A DNA stretch of 64,000 nucleotides from Apostichopus japonicus (taxonomy: Eukaryota; Echinodermata; Holothuroidea; Aspidochirotida; Stichopodidae): the NCBI RefSeq assembly GCF_037975245.1, contig NC_092571.1, positions 8,966,501-9,030,500 of the forward strand. Direction: 5' to 3'. The notes beneath the pieces are model-generated. The model saw only the letters and a list, made by a program, of their open reading frames with translations. It had not been told where the DNA came from and made no database searches. The translations under genes and the position numbers were made by a program. Positions 28,519 to 41,763 of this stretch are shown piece by piece; within the stretch, counting starts at the first letter, position 1; every line of letters begins with the position of its first letter.

Positions 28519-31477
28519 ACGAATATTCGAATGATCGGTACCGCACATTCGATTGATCGGTAACGAACATTCGATTGATCGGTACCGCACATTCGATTGA
28601 TCAATACCGCATATTCGATTGATCGGTACCGCACATTCGATTGATCGGTATCGAACATTCGATTGATCGGTACAGCACATTCGATTGTTCGGTACCGCAC
28701 ATTCGATTGATCGGTACGGTATCGAACATTCGATTGTTCGGTATCGCACATTAGTTGATCGGTACCGCACATTCGATTGATCGGTACCGCACATTCGATT
28801 GATCGGTACCGCACATTCGATTCATCGGTACCGCACATTCGATTGATCGGTATCGAACATTCGATTTTTCGTTACCGCACATTCGATTGATCGGTATCGA
28901 ACATTCGATTGATCGGTACCGCACATTCGATTGATCGGTACCTCACATTCGATTGATCGGTACCGCACATTCGATTAATCGGTACCGCACATTCGATTGA
29001 TCGGTACCGAACATTCGATTGATCGGAACCGCACATTCGATTCATCGGTACGGTACCGAACATTCGATTGATCGGTACCGAACATTCTATTGATCGGTAC
29101 CGCACATTCGATTGATCGGTACCGCACATTCGATTGATCGGTACCGAACATTCGATTGATCGGTACCGAACATTCGATTGATCAATACCACACATTCGAT
29201 TGATCGGTACCGCACATTCGATTGATCGGTACCGCACATTCGATTCATCGGTACCGCACATTCGATTGATCGGAACCGCACATTCGATTCATCGTTACGG
29301 TACCGAACATTCGATTATCGGTACCGCACATTCGATTGATCGGTACCGCACATTCGATTGATCGGTACCGAACATTCGATTGATCGGTACCGAACATTTG
29401 ATTGATCGGTACCGAACATTCGATTAATCGGTACCGAACATTCGATTGATAAGTACCGAACATTCGATTTATCGGTACCGAACTATCACTTGATCGGTAG
29501 AGAACATTCGATTGATCGGTACCGCACATTCGATTGATCGGTACCGTACATTCGATTGATCGGTACCGAACATTCGATTGATCAATACCGCACATTCGAT
29601 TGATCGGTAACGAATATTCGAATGATCGGTACCGCACATTCGATTCATAGGTACCGCACATTCGATTGATCGGTACCGCACATTCGATTCATCGGTACCG
29701 CACATTCGATTGATCGGAACCGCACATTCGATTCATCGGTACGGTACCGAACATTCGATTATCGGTACCGCACATTCGATTGATCGGTACCGCACATTCG
29801 ATTGATCGGTACCGCACATTCGATTGATCGGTACCGCACATTCGATTGATCGGTACCGAACATTCGATTGATCGGTACCGAACATTCGATTGATCAATAC
29901 CGCACATTCGATTGATCGGTAACGAATATTCGAATGATCGGTACCGCACATTCGATTGATCGGTAACGAACATTCGATTGATCGGTACCGCACATTCGAT
30001 TGATCAATACCGAATATTCGATTGATCGGTACCGCACATTCGATTCATCGGTATCGAACATTCGATTAATCGGTACAGCACATTCGATTGATCGGTACCG
30101 CACATTCGAATGATCGGTACGGTATCGAACATTCGATTGTTCGGTATCGCACATTAGTTGATCGGTACCGCACATTCGATTGATCGGTACCGCACATTCG
30201 ATTGATCGGTACCGCACATTCGATTGATCGGTACCGCACATTCGATTGATCGGTACCGCACATTCGATTGATCGGTACCGAACATTCGATTGTTCGTTAC
30301 CGCACATTCGATTGATCGGTATCGAACATTCGATTGATCGGTACCGCACATTCGATTGATCAATACCGCATATTCGATTGATCGGTACCGCACATCCGAT
30401 TGATCGGTACCGCACATTCGATTAATCGGTACCGCACATTCGATTGATCAATACCGCACATTCGATTGATCGGTAACGAATATTCGAATGATCGGTACCG
30501 CACATTCGATTGATCGGTACCGCACATTCGATTGATCGGTACCGCACATTCGATTCATCGGTACGGTACCGAACATTCGATTATCGGTACCGCACATTCG
30601 ATTGATCGGTACCGCACATTCGATTGATCGGTACCGCACATTCGATTGATCGGTACCGCACATTCGATTGATCGGTACCGAACATTCGTTTGATCGGTAC
30701 GGAACATTCGATTGATCAATACCTCACATTCGATTGATCGGTAACGAATATTCGAATGATCGGTACTGCACATTCGATTGATCGGTAACGAACATTCGAT
30801 TGATCGGTACCGCACATTCGATTGATCAATACCGCATATTCGATTGATCGGTACCGCACATCCGATTGATCGGTATCGAACATTCGATTGATCGGTACAG
30901 CACATTCGATTGATCGGTACCGCACATTCGATTGATCGGTACGGTATCGAACATTCGATTGTTCGGTATCGCACATTAGTTGATCGGTACCGCACATTCG
31001 ATTGATCGGTACCGCACATTCGATTGATCGGTACCGCACATTCGATTGATCGGTACCGCACATTCGATTCATCAGTACCGCACATTCGATTGATCGGTAC
31101 CGAACATTCGATTGTTCGTTACCGCACATTCGATTGATCGGTATCGAACATTCGATTGATCGGTACCGCACATTCGATTGATCGGTACCTCACATTCGAT
31201 TGATCGGTACCGCACATTCGATTAATCGGTACCGCACATTCGATTGATCGGTACCGAACATTCGATTGATCGGAACCGCACATTCGATTCATCGGTACGG
31301 TACCGAACATTCGATTGATCGGTACCGAACGTTCGATTGATCGGTACCGCACCAACGATTAATCGGTACCGCACATTCGATTGATCGGTACCGAACATTC
31401 GATGATCGGTACCGAACATTCGATTGATCAATACCGCACATTCGATTGATCGGTAACGAATATTCGAATGATCGGTA
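28519..31477 (+). repeat. Type III 2,959-bp higher-order unit, copy b
   Basis: Second copy of the 2,959-bp unit. Just before it, near 28,497-28,540, two GAATATTCGAATG monomers stand next to each other, where the downstream equivalent near 31,457 has one. Small private differences include GATTTTTCG near 28,863 for GATTGTTCG, and GCACATTCGAATG near 30,105. Confidence 0.86.
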
Positions 31478-31639
31478 CCGCACATTCGATTGATCGGTAA
31501 CGAACATTCGATTGATCGGTACCGCACATTCGATTGATCAATACCGAATATTCGATTGATCGGTACCGCACATTCGATTCATCGGTATCGAACATTCGAT
31601 TAATCGGTACAGCACATTCGATTGATCGGTACCGCACAT

Positions 31640-32960
31640 TCGATTGATCAATACATCACATTCGATTGATCGGTACAGCACAATCGATTGATCGGTACCG
31701 CACATTCGATTGATCGGTACGGTATCGAACATTCGATTGTTCGGTACCGCACATTCGATTGATCGGTATCGAACATTCGATTGTTCGGTACCGCACATTC
31801 GATTGATCGGTATCGAACATTCGATTGATCGGTACCGCACATTCGATTGATCGGTACCGCACATTCGATTGATCGGTATCGAACATTCGATTGATCGGTA
31901 CCGCACATTCGATTGATCGGTACCGCACATTCGATTGATCGGTACCGCACATTCGATTAATCGGTACCGCACATTCGATTGATCGGTATCGAACATTCGA
32001 TTCATCGGAACCTCACATTCGATTCATCGGTACGGTACCGAACATTCGATTGATCGGTACCGCACATTCGATTGATCGGTACCGCACATTCGATTGATCG
32101 GTACCGAACATTCGATTGATCGGTACCGCACATTCGATTGATCGGTACCGAACATTCGATTGATCGGTAACGAACATTCGATTGATCGATACCGCACATT
32201 CGATTGATCGGTTACGAACATTCAATTGATCGGTACCGCACATTCGATTAATCAATACCGAACATTCGATTGATCAATACCGCACATTCGATTGATCGGT
32301 ACCGCACATTCGATTGATCGGTACCGAACATTCGATTGATCGGTACCGCACATTGGTTTGATGTGTACCGCATATATGATTGATCGGTACCGCACATTCG
32401 ATTGATTGGTAAGGTACCGAACATTCGATTGTTCGGTACCGAACATTCGATTGATCGGTACCGCACATTCGATTGATCGGGACCGAACATTCAATTGATC
32501 GGTACCGAACATTCGATTGATCAATACCGAACATTCGATTGATAGATATCGCACATTCGATTGATCGGTACTGCACATTCGATTGATCGGTACCGAACAT
32601 TCGATTGATCGGTACCGAACATTCGATTGTTCGGTATCGCACATTAGTTGATCGGTACCGCACATTCGATTGATCGGTACCGCACATTCGATTGATCGGT
32701 ACCGCACATTCGATTGATCGGTACCGAACATTCGATTGTTCGGTACCGCACATTCGATTGATCGGTATCGAACATTCGATTGATCGGTACGGTATCGAAC
32801 ATTCGATTGTTCGGTATCGCACATTAGTTGATCGGTACCGCACATTCGATTGATCGGTACCGCACATTCGATTGATCGGTACCGCACATTCGATTGATCG
32901 GTACCGCACATTCGATTGATCGGTACCGTACATTCGATTGATCGGTACCGCACATTCGAT
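31640..32960 (+). repeat. Type III distal segment, copy a
   Basis: This matches 45,082-46,358, with offset 13,442 at the left and 13,398 at the right (GGTTAC at 32,210 and 45,608; CCGTACATTCG following 32,923 and 46,321). It carries rare monomers GATGTGTACCGCATATATG (about 32,359), GGTAAGGTACC (32,408), GATAGATATCGC (about 32,540) and CATTCAATTG. Bases 31,478-31,639 are ordinary variants joining it to the 2,959-bp unit. Confidence 0.83.
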
Positions 32961-34174
32961 TGATTGGTACCGCACATTCGATTGTTCGGTACCGCACATT
33001 CGATTGACCGGTATCGAACATTTGATTGATCGGTTCCGAACATTCGATTGATCAATACCGCCCACTCGTTTGATCGGTACCGCACATTCGATTGATCGGT
33101 ACCTCACATTCGATTGATCGGTACCTCACATTCGATTGATCGGTACCGCACATTCGATTGATCGGTAACGAACATTCGATTGATCAGTACCGCACATTCG
33201 ATTGATCGGTACCGCACATTCGATTGATCGGTACCGCACATTCGATTGATCGGTACCGAACATTCGATTGATCGGTACCGAACATTCTATTGATCAATAC
33301 CGCACATTCGATTGATCGGTAACGAACATTCGATTGATCGATACCGCACATTCGATTGATCGGTAACGAACATTCGATTGATCGGTACCTCACATTCGAT
33401 TGATCAATACCGAACATTCGATTGATCAATACCGCACATTCGATTGATCGGTACCGCACATTCGATTGATCGGTACCGAACATTCGATTGATCGGTACCG
33501 CACATTCGTTTGATGTGTACCTCATATATGATTGATCGGTACCGCACATTCGATTCATTGGTAAGGTACCGAACATTCGATTGTTCGGTACCGCACATTC
33601 GATTGATCGGCATCGAACATTCGATTGATCGGTACCGCACATTCGATTGATCGGTAACGAACATTCGATTGATCGGTACCGCACATTCGATTGATCGCTA
33701 CCGAACATTCGATTGATCAATACCGCACATTCGATTGATCGGTACCGCACATTCGATTGATCGGTACCGAACATTCGATTGATCGGTACAGCACATTCGA
33801 TTGATCGGTACCGCACATTAGATTAATCGGAACCGCACATTAGATTGATCGGTACCGCACATTCGATTGTTCGGTACCGCACATTCGATTGATCGGTATC
33901 GAACATTCGATTGATCGGTACCGCACATTCGATTGATCGGTACCTCACATTCGATTGATCGGTACCGCACATTCGATTAATCGGTACAGCACATTCGATT
34001 GATCGGTACCGAACATTCGATTGATCAGAACCGCACATTCGATTCATCGGTACGGTACCGAACATTCGATTGATCGGTACCGAACATTCTATTCATCGGT
34101 ACCGCACAATCGATTGATCGGTACCGAACATTCGATTGATGGGTACCGAATATTCTATTGATCGGTACCGCACA
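32961..34174 (+). repeat. Type III segment present once in the window
   Basis: This 1.2-kb piece is absent from the second type III block, where the flanking equivalents meet near 46,353-46,358. Its first part resembles 32.2-32.45 kb: GGTAAGGTACC recurs at 33,560 (1,152 bp after 32,408) and GATGTGTACCTCATATATG recurs near 33,512. It therefore probably arose as a local duplication. It also holds CCGCCCACTCG near 33,059 and GATTAATCGGAACC near 33,822. Confidence 0.75.
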
Positions 34175-35181
34175 TTCGATTGATCGGTACCGCACATTCG
34201 ATTGATCGGTACCGAACATTCGATTGATCGGTACCGAACATTCGATTGATCAATACCGCACATTCGATTGATCGGTAACGAATATTCGAATGATCGGTAC
34301 CGCACATTCGATTGATCGGTACCGCACATTCGATTCATCGGTACCGCACATTCGATTCATCGGTACGGTACCGAACATTCGATTATCGGTACCGCACATT
34401 CGATTGATCGGTACCGCACATTCGATTGATCGGTACCGCACATTCGATTGATCGGTACCGCACATTCGATTGATCGGTACCGCACATTCGATTGATCGGT
34501 ACCGCACATTCGATTGATCGGTACCTCACATTCGATTGATCAATACCTCACATTCGATTGATCGGTAACGAATATTCGAATGATCGGTACCGCACATTCG
34601 ATTGATCGGTAACGAACATTCGATTGATCGGTACCGCACATTCGATTGATCAATACCGCATATTCGATTGATCGGTACCGAACATTCGATTGATCGGTAT
34701 CGAACATTCGATTGATCGGTACAGCACATTCGATTGATCGGTATCGAACATTCGATTGATCGGTACAGCACATTCGATTGTTCGGTACCGCACATTCGAT
34801 TGATCGGTACGGTATCGAACATTCGATTGTTCGGTATCGCACATTCGATTGATCGGTACCGCACATTCGATTCATCGGTACCGCACATTCGATTGATCGG
34901 TACCGAACATTCGATTGTTCGTTACCGCACATTCGATTGATCGGTATCGAACATTCGATTGATCGGTACCGCACATTCGATTGATCGGTACCTCACATTC
35001 GATTGATCGGTACCGCACATTCGATTGATCGGTACCGCACATTCGATTGATCGGTACCGAACATTCGATTGATCGGAACCGCACATTCGATTGATCGGTA
35101 CGGTACCGAACATTCGATTGATCGGTACCGAACATTCGATTGATCGGTACCGCACAATCGATTGATCGGTACCGAACATTC
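34175..35181 (+). repeat. Type III terminal segment, copy a
   Basis: This matches 46,353-47,366 at a constant offset of 12,178. The right limit is where this copy runs into a type I module through GGTATCGCAC, while the other continues with GATGGGTACC. Confidence 0.82.
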
Positions 35182-36103
35182 GATTGATCGGTATCGCACA
35201 TTCGATTGATCGGTACCGAACATTCGATTGATCGGTACCGCACATTCGATTGATCGGTACCGTAAATTCGATTGATCGGTACCGAACATTCGATTGATCA
35301 ATACCGCACATTCGATTGATCGGTAACGAATATTCGAATGATCGGTACCGCACATTCGATTGATCGGTAACGAACATTCGATTGATCGGTACCGCACATT
35401 CGATTGATCGCTACCGAACATTCGATTGATCAAAACCGCACATTCGATTGATCGGTACCGCACATTCGATTGATCGGTATCGAACATTCGATTGATCGGT
35501 ACAGCACATTCGATTGATCGGTACCGCACATTCGATTGATCGGTACCGAACATTCGATTGATCAATACCGCACATTCGATTGATCGGTAACGAATATTCG
35601 ATTCATCGGTACCGAACATTCGATTGATCGGTACCGCACATTCGATTGATCGGTACCGCACATTCGATTGATCGGTACCGCATATTCCATTGATCGGTAT
35701 CGAACATTCGACTGCTCCGTACCGCACATTCGATTGATCGGTACCGCACATATGATTGATCGGTACCGAACATTTGATTGATCGGTACCGCACATTCGAT
35801 TGATCGGTACCGCACATTCGATTAATCGGTACCGCACATTCGATTGATCGGTACCGAACATTCGATTGATCGGTAACGCACAATCGATTGATCGGTACCG
35901 AACATTCGATTGATCGGTTCCGAACATTCGATTGATCAATACCGCACATTCGTTTGATCGGTACCGCAAATTCGATTGATCGCTACCGAACATTCGATTG
36001 GTCAATACATCACATTCGATTGATCGGTACAGCACATTCTATTGATCGGTACCGCACATTCGATTGATCGGTACGGTATCGAACATTCGATTGTTCGGTA
36101 CCG
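35182..36103 (+). repeat. Type I module, copy 7 (short second type I block)
   Basis: CGACTGCTCC is at 35,709. Offset from copy 4 is 26,511. The first monomer of the module (GATATCGCATATTCG) is missing, so the copy is 922 bp. It is followed to about 36,520 by the same spacer as after copies 4 and 5, and then by type II sequence. Confidence 0.87.
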
Positions 36104-36519
36104 CACATTCGATTGATCGGTACCGCACATTCGATTGATCGGTATCGAACATTCGATTGTTCGGTACCGCACATTCGATTGATCGGTATCGAACATTCGA
36201 TTGATCGGTACCGCACATTCGATTGATCGGTACCGCACATTCGATTGATCGGTATCGAACATTCGATTGATCGGTACCGCACATTCGATTGATCGGTTCC
36301 GCACATTCGATTGATCGGTACCGCACATTCGATTAATCGGTACCGCACATTCGATTGATCGGTACCGCACATTCGATTGATCGGTATCGAACATTCGATT
36401 GTTCGGTACCGCACATTCGATTGATCGGTATCGAACATTCGATTGATCGGTACCGCACATTCGATTGATCGGTACCGCACATTCGATTGATCGGTATCGA
36501 ACATTCGATTGATCGGTAC

Positions 36520-39500
36520 CGCACATTCGATTGATCGGTACCGCACATTCGATTCATCGGTACCGCACATTCGATTGATCGGAACCGCACATTCGATTCA
36601 TCGGTTCGGTACCGAACATTCGATTATCGGTACCGCACATTCGATTGATCGGTACCGCACATTCGTTTGATCGGTACCGCACATTCGATTGATCGGTACC
36701 GCACATTCGATTGATCGGTACCGAACATTCGATTGATCGGTACCGAACATTCGATTGATCAATACCGCACATTCGATTGATCGGTAACGAATATTCGAAT
36801 GATCGGTACCGCACATTCGATTGATCGGTAACGAACATTCGATTGATCGGTACCGCACATTCGATTGATCAATACCGCACATTCGATTGATCGGAACCGC
36901 ACATTCGATTCATCGGTACGGTACAGAACATTCGATTGATCGGTACCGAACATTCGATTGATCTGTACCGCACAATCGATTGATCGGTACCGAACATTCG
37001 ATTGATGGGTACCGAATATTCTATTGATCGGTACCGCACATTTGATTGATCGATCGGTACCGCACATTCGATTGATCGGTACCGAACATTCGATTGATCG
37101 GTACCGAACATTCGATTGATCAATACCGCACATTCGATTGATCGGTAACGAATATTCGAATGATCGGTACCGCACATTCGATTGATCGGTACCGCACATT
37201 CGATTGATCGGTACCGCACATTCGATTCATCGGTACCGCACATTCGATTGATCGGAACCGCACATTCGATTCATCGGTACGGTACCGAACATTCGATTAT
37301 CGGTACCGCACATTCGATTGATCGGTACCGCACATTCGATTGATCGGTACCGCACATTCGATTGATCGGTACCGCACATTCGATTGATCGGTACCGAACA
37401 TTCGATTGATCGGTACCGAACATTCGATTGATCAATACCGCACATTCGATTGATCGGTAACGAATATTCGAATGATCGGTACCGCACATTTGATTGATCG
37501 GTAACGAACATTCGATTGATCGGTACCGCACATTCGATTGATCAATACCGAATATTCGATTGATCGGTACAGCACATTCGATTCATCGGTATCGAACATT
37601 CGATTAATCGGTACAGCACATTCGATTGATCGGTACCGCACATTCGATTGATCGGTACCTTATCGAACATTCGATTGTTCGGTATCGCACATTAGTTGAT
37701 CGGTACCGCACATTCGATTGATCGGTACCGCACATTCGATTGATCGGTACCGCACATTCGATTGATCGGTACCGCACATTCGATTGATCGGTACCGCACA
37801 TTCGATTGATCGGTACCGAACATTCGATTGTTCGTTACCGCACATTCGATTGATCGGTATCGAACATTCGATTGATCGGTACCTCACATTCGATTGATCG
37901 GTACCGCACATTCGATTAATCGGTACCGCACATTCGATTGATCAATACCGCACATTCGATTGATCGGTAACGAATATTCGAATGATCGGTACCGCACATT
38001 CGATTGATCGGTACCGCACATTCGATTCATCGGTACGGTACCGAACATTCGATTATCGGTACCGCACATTCGATTGATCGGTACCGCACATTCGATTGAT
38101 CGGTACCGCACATTCGATTGATCGGTACCGCACATTCGATTGATCGGTACCGAACATTCGTTTGATCGGTACGGAACATTCGATTGATCAATACCTCACA
38201 TTCGATTGATCGGTAACGAATATTCGAATGATCGGTACCGCACATTCGATTGATCGGTAACGAACATTCGATTGATCGGTACCGCACATTCGATTGATCA
38301 ATACCGCACATTCGATTGATCGGAACCGCACATTCGATTCATCGGTACGGTACAGAACATTCGATTGATCGGTACCGAACATTCGATTGATCTGTACCGC
38401 ACAATCGATTGATCGGTACCGAACATTCGATTGATGGGTACCGAATATTCTATTGATCGGTACCGCACATTTGATTGATCAATACCGAATATTCGATTGA
38501 TCGGTACAGCACATTCGATTCATCGGTATCGAACATTCGATTAATCGGTACAGCACATTCGATTGATCGGTACCGCACATTCGATTGATCGGTACGGTAT
38601 CGAACATTCGATTGTTCGGTATCGCACATTAGTTGATCGGTACCGCACATTCGATTGATCGGTACCGCACATTCGATTGATCGGTACCGCACATTCGATT
38701 GATCGGTACCGCACATTCGATTGATCGGTACCGCACATTCGATTGATCGGTACCGAACATTCGATTGTTCGTTACCGCACATTCGATTGATCGGTATCGA
38801 ACATTCGATTGATCGGTACCTCACATTCGATTGATCGGTACCGCACATTCGATTAATCGGTACCGCACATTCGATTGATCAATACCGCACATTCGATTGA
38901 TCGGTAACGAATATTCGAATGATCGGTACCGCACATTCGATTGATCGGTACCGCACATTCGATTCATCGGTACGGTACCGAACATTCGATTATCGGTACC
39001 GCACATTCGATTGATCGGTACCGCACATTCGATTGATCGGTACCGCACATTCGATTGATCGGTACCGCACATTCGATTGATCGGTACCGAACATTCGTTT
39101 GATCGGTACGGAACATTCGATTGATCAATACCTCACATTCGATTGATCGGTAACGAATATTCGAATGATCGGTACCGCACATTCGATTGATCGGTAACGA
39201 ACATTCGATTGATCGGTACCGCACATTCGATTGATCAATACCGCACATTCGATTGATCGGAACCGCACATTCGATTCATCGGTACGGTACAGAACATTCG
39301 ATTGATCGGTACCGAACATTCGATTGATCTGTACCGCACAATCGATTGATCGGTACCGAACATTCGATTGATGGGTACCGAATATTCTATTGATCGGTAC
39401 CGCACATTTGATTGATCGATCGGTACCGCACATTCGATTGATCGGTACCGAACATTCGATTGATCGGTACCGAACATTCGATTGATCAATACCGCACATT

Positions 39501-41396
39501 CGATTGATCGGTAACGAATATTCGAATGATCGGTACCGCACATTCGATTGATCGGTACCGCACATTCGATTGATCGGTACCGCACATTCGATTCATCGGT
39601 ACCGCACATTCGATTGATTGGAACCGCACATTCGATTCATCGGTACGGTACCGAACATTCGATTATCGGTACCGCACATTCGATTGATCGGTACCGCACA
39701 TTCGATTGATCGGTACCGCACATTCGATTGATCGGTACCGCACATTCGATTGATCGGTACCGAACATTCGATGATCGGTACCGAACATTCGATTGATCAA
39801 TACCGCACATTCGATTGATCGGTAACGAATATTCGAATGATCGGTACCGCACATTCGATTGATCGGTAACGAACATTCGATTGATCGGTACCGCACATTC
39901 GATTGATCAATACCGAATATTCGATTGATCGGTACCGCACATTCGATTCATCGGTATCGAACATTCGATTAATCGGTACAGCACATTCGATTGATCGGTA
40001 CCGCACATTCGATTGATCGGTACGGTATCGAACATTCGATTGTTCGGTATCGCACATTAGTTGATCGGTACCGCACATTCGATTGATCGGTACCGCACAT
40101 TCGATTGATCGGTACCGCACATTCGATTGATCGGTACCGCACATTCGATTGATCGGTACCGCACATTCGATTGATCGGTACCGAACATTCGATTGTTCGT
40201 TACCGCACATTCCATTGATCGGTATCGAACATTCGATTGATCGGTACCTCACATTCGATTGATCGGTACCGCACATTCGATTAATCGGTACCGCACATTC
40301 GATTGATCAATACCGCACATTCGATTGATCGGTAACGAATATTCGAATGATCGGTACCGCACATTCGATTGATCGGTACCGCACATTCGATTCATCGGTA
40401 CGGTACCGAACATTCGATTATCGGTACCGCACATTCGATTGATCGGTACCGCACATTCGATTGATCGGTACCGCACATTCGATTGATCGGTACCGCACAT
40501 TCGATTGATCGGTACCGAACATTCGTTTGATCGGTACGGAACATTCGATTGATCAATACCTCACATTCGATTGATCGGTAACGAATATTCGAATGATCGG
40601 TACCGCACATTCGATTGATCGGTAACGAACATTCGATTGATCGTTACCGCACATTCGATTGATCAATACCGCATATTCGATTGATCGGTACCGCACATTC
40701 GATTGATCGGTATCGAACATTCGATTGATCGGTACAGCACATTCGATTGATCGGTACCGCATATTCGATTGATCGGTACGGTATCGAACATTCGACTGTT
40801 CGGTATCGCACATTAGTTGATCGGTACCGCACATTCGATTGATCGGTACCGCACATTCGATTGATCGGTACCGCACATTCGATTGATCGGTACCGCACAT
40901 TCGATTCATCAGTACCGCACATTCGATTGATCGGTACCTCACATTCGATTGTTCGTTACCGCACATTCGATTGATCGGTATCGAACATTCGATTGATCGG
41001 TACCGCACATTCGATTGATCGGTACCTCACATTCGATTGATCGGTACCGCACATTCGATTAATCGGTACCGCACATTCGATTGATCGGTACCGAACATTC
41101 GATTGATCGGAACCGCACATTCGATTCATCGGTACGGTACCGAACATTCGATTGATCGGTACCGAACATTCGATTGATCGGTACCGCACCAACGATTAAT
41201 CGGTACCGCACATTCGATTGATCGGTACCGAACATTCGATTGATCAGAACCGCACATTCGATTCATCGGTACCGCACAATCGATTGATCGGTACCGAACA
41301 TTCGATTGATGGGTACCGAATATTCTATTGATCGGTACCGCACATTCGATTGATCGGTACCGCACATTCGATTGATCGGTACCGAACATTCGATTG
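36520..41396 (+). repeat. Type II block, copy c (contracted)
   Basis: The offset from copy b is 16,967 on the left (CGGTTCGGTACC at 36,602) and 15,691 after about 39,125, the difference being exactly one 1,276-bp unit. It carries the 136-bp piece missing from copy a. A single CGATGATCGG (-1) monomer near 39,771 is otherwise a type III marker, and GGTACCTTATCG near 37,657 replaces GGTACGGTATCG. Confidence 0.86.
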
Positions 41397-41520
41397 ATCG
41401 GTACCGAACATTCGATTGATCAATACCGCACATTCGATTGATCGGTAACGAATATTCGAATGATCGGTACCGCACATTCGATTGATCGGTACCGCACATT
41501 CGATTCATCGGTACCGCACA

Positions 41521-41714
41521 CTCGATTCATCGGTACGGTACCGAACATTCGATTATCGGTACCGCACATTCGATTGATCGGTACCGCACATTCGATTGAT
41601 CGGTACCGCACATTCGATTCATCGGTACCGCACACTCGATTCATCGGTACGGTACCGAACATTCGATTATCGGTACCGCACATTCGATTGATCGGTACCG
41701 CACATTCGATTAAT
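41521..41714 (+). repeat. 114-bp tandem duplication at the II/III junction
   Basis: CTCGATTCATCGG followed by GGTACGGTACC and GATTATCGG occurs at 41,521 and again at 41,635. The 114-bp spacing is five monomers plus one +5/-1 lesion. The matching junction near 25.36 kb has a single copy, so this expansion belongs to the second block only. Because 114 is divisible by 3 and these monomers lack the usual TGA, a short open frame appears on the plus strand. I do not regard it as a gene. Confidence 0.85.
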
Positions 41715-41763
41715 CGGTACCGAACATTCGATTGATCAATACCTCGCATTCGATTGATCGGTA

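Noticed and set aside
34734-34940. Plus-strand open frames at 34,734-34,940, 46,912-47,118, 57,625-57,852, 60,163-60,390 and similar sites
   Set aside because: They appear only where variant monomers happen to lack the TGA of GATTGATC, or at the inversion. They carry the same repeat peptide type and are copied with the blocks.
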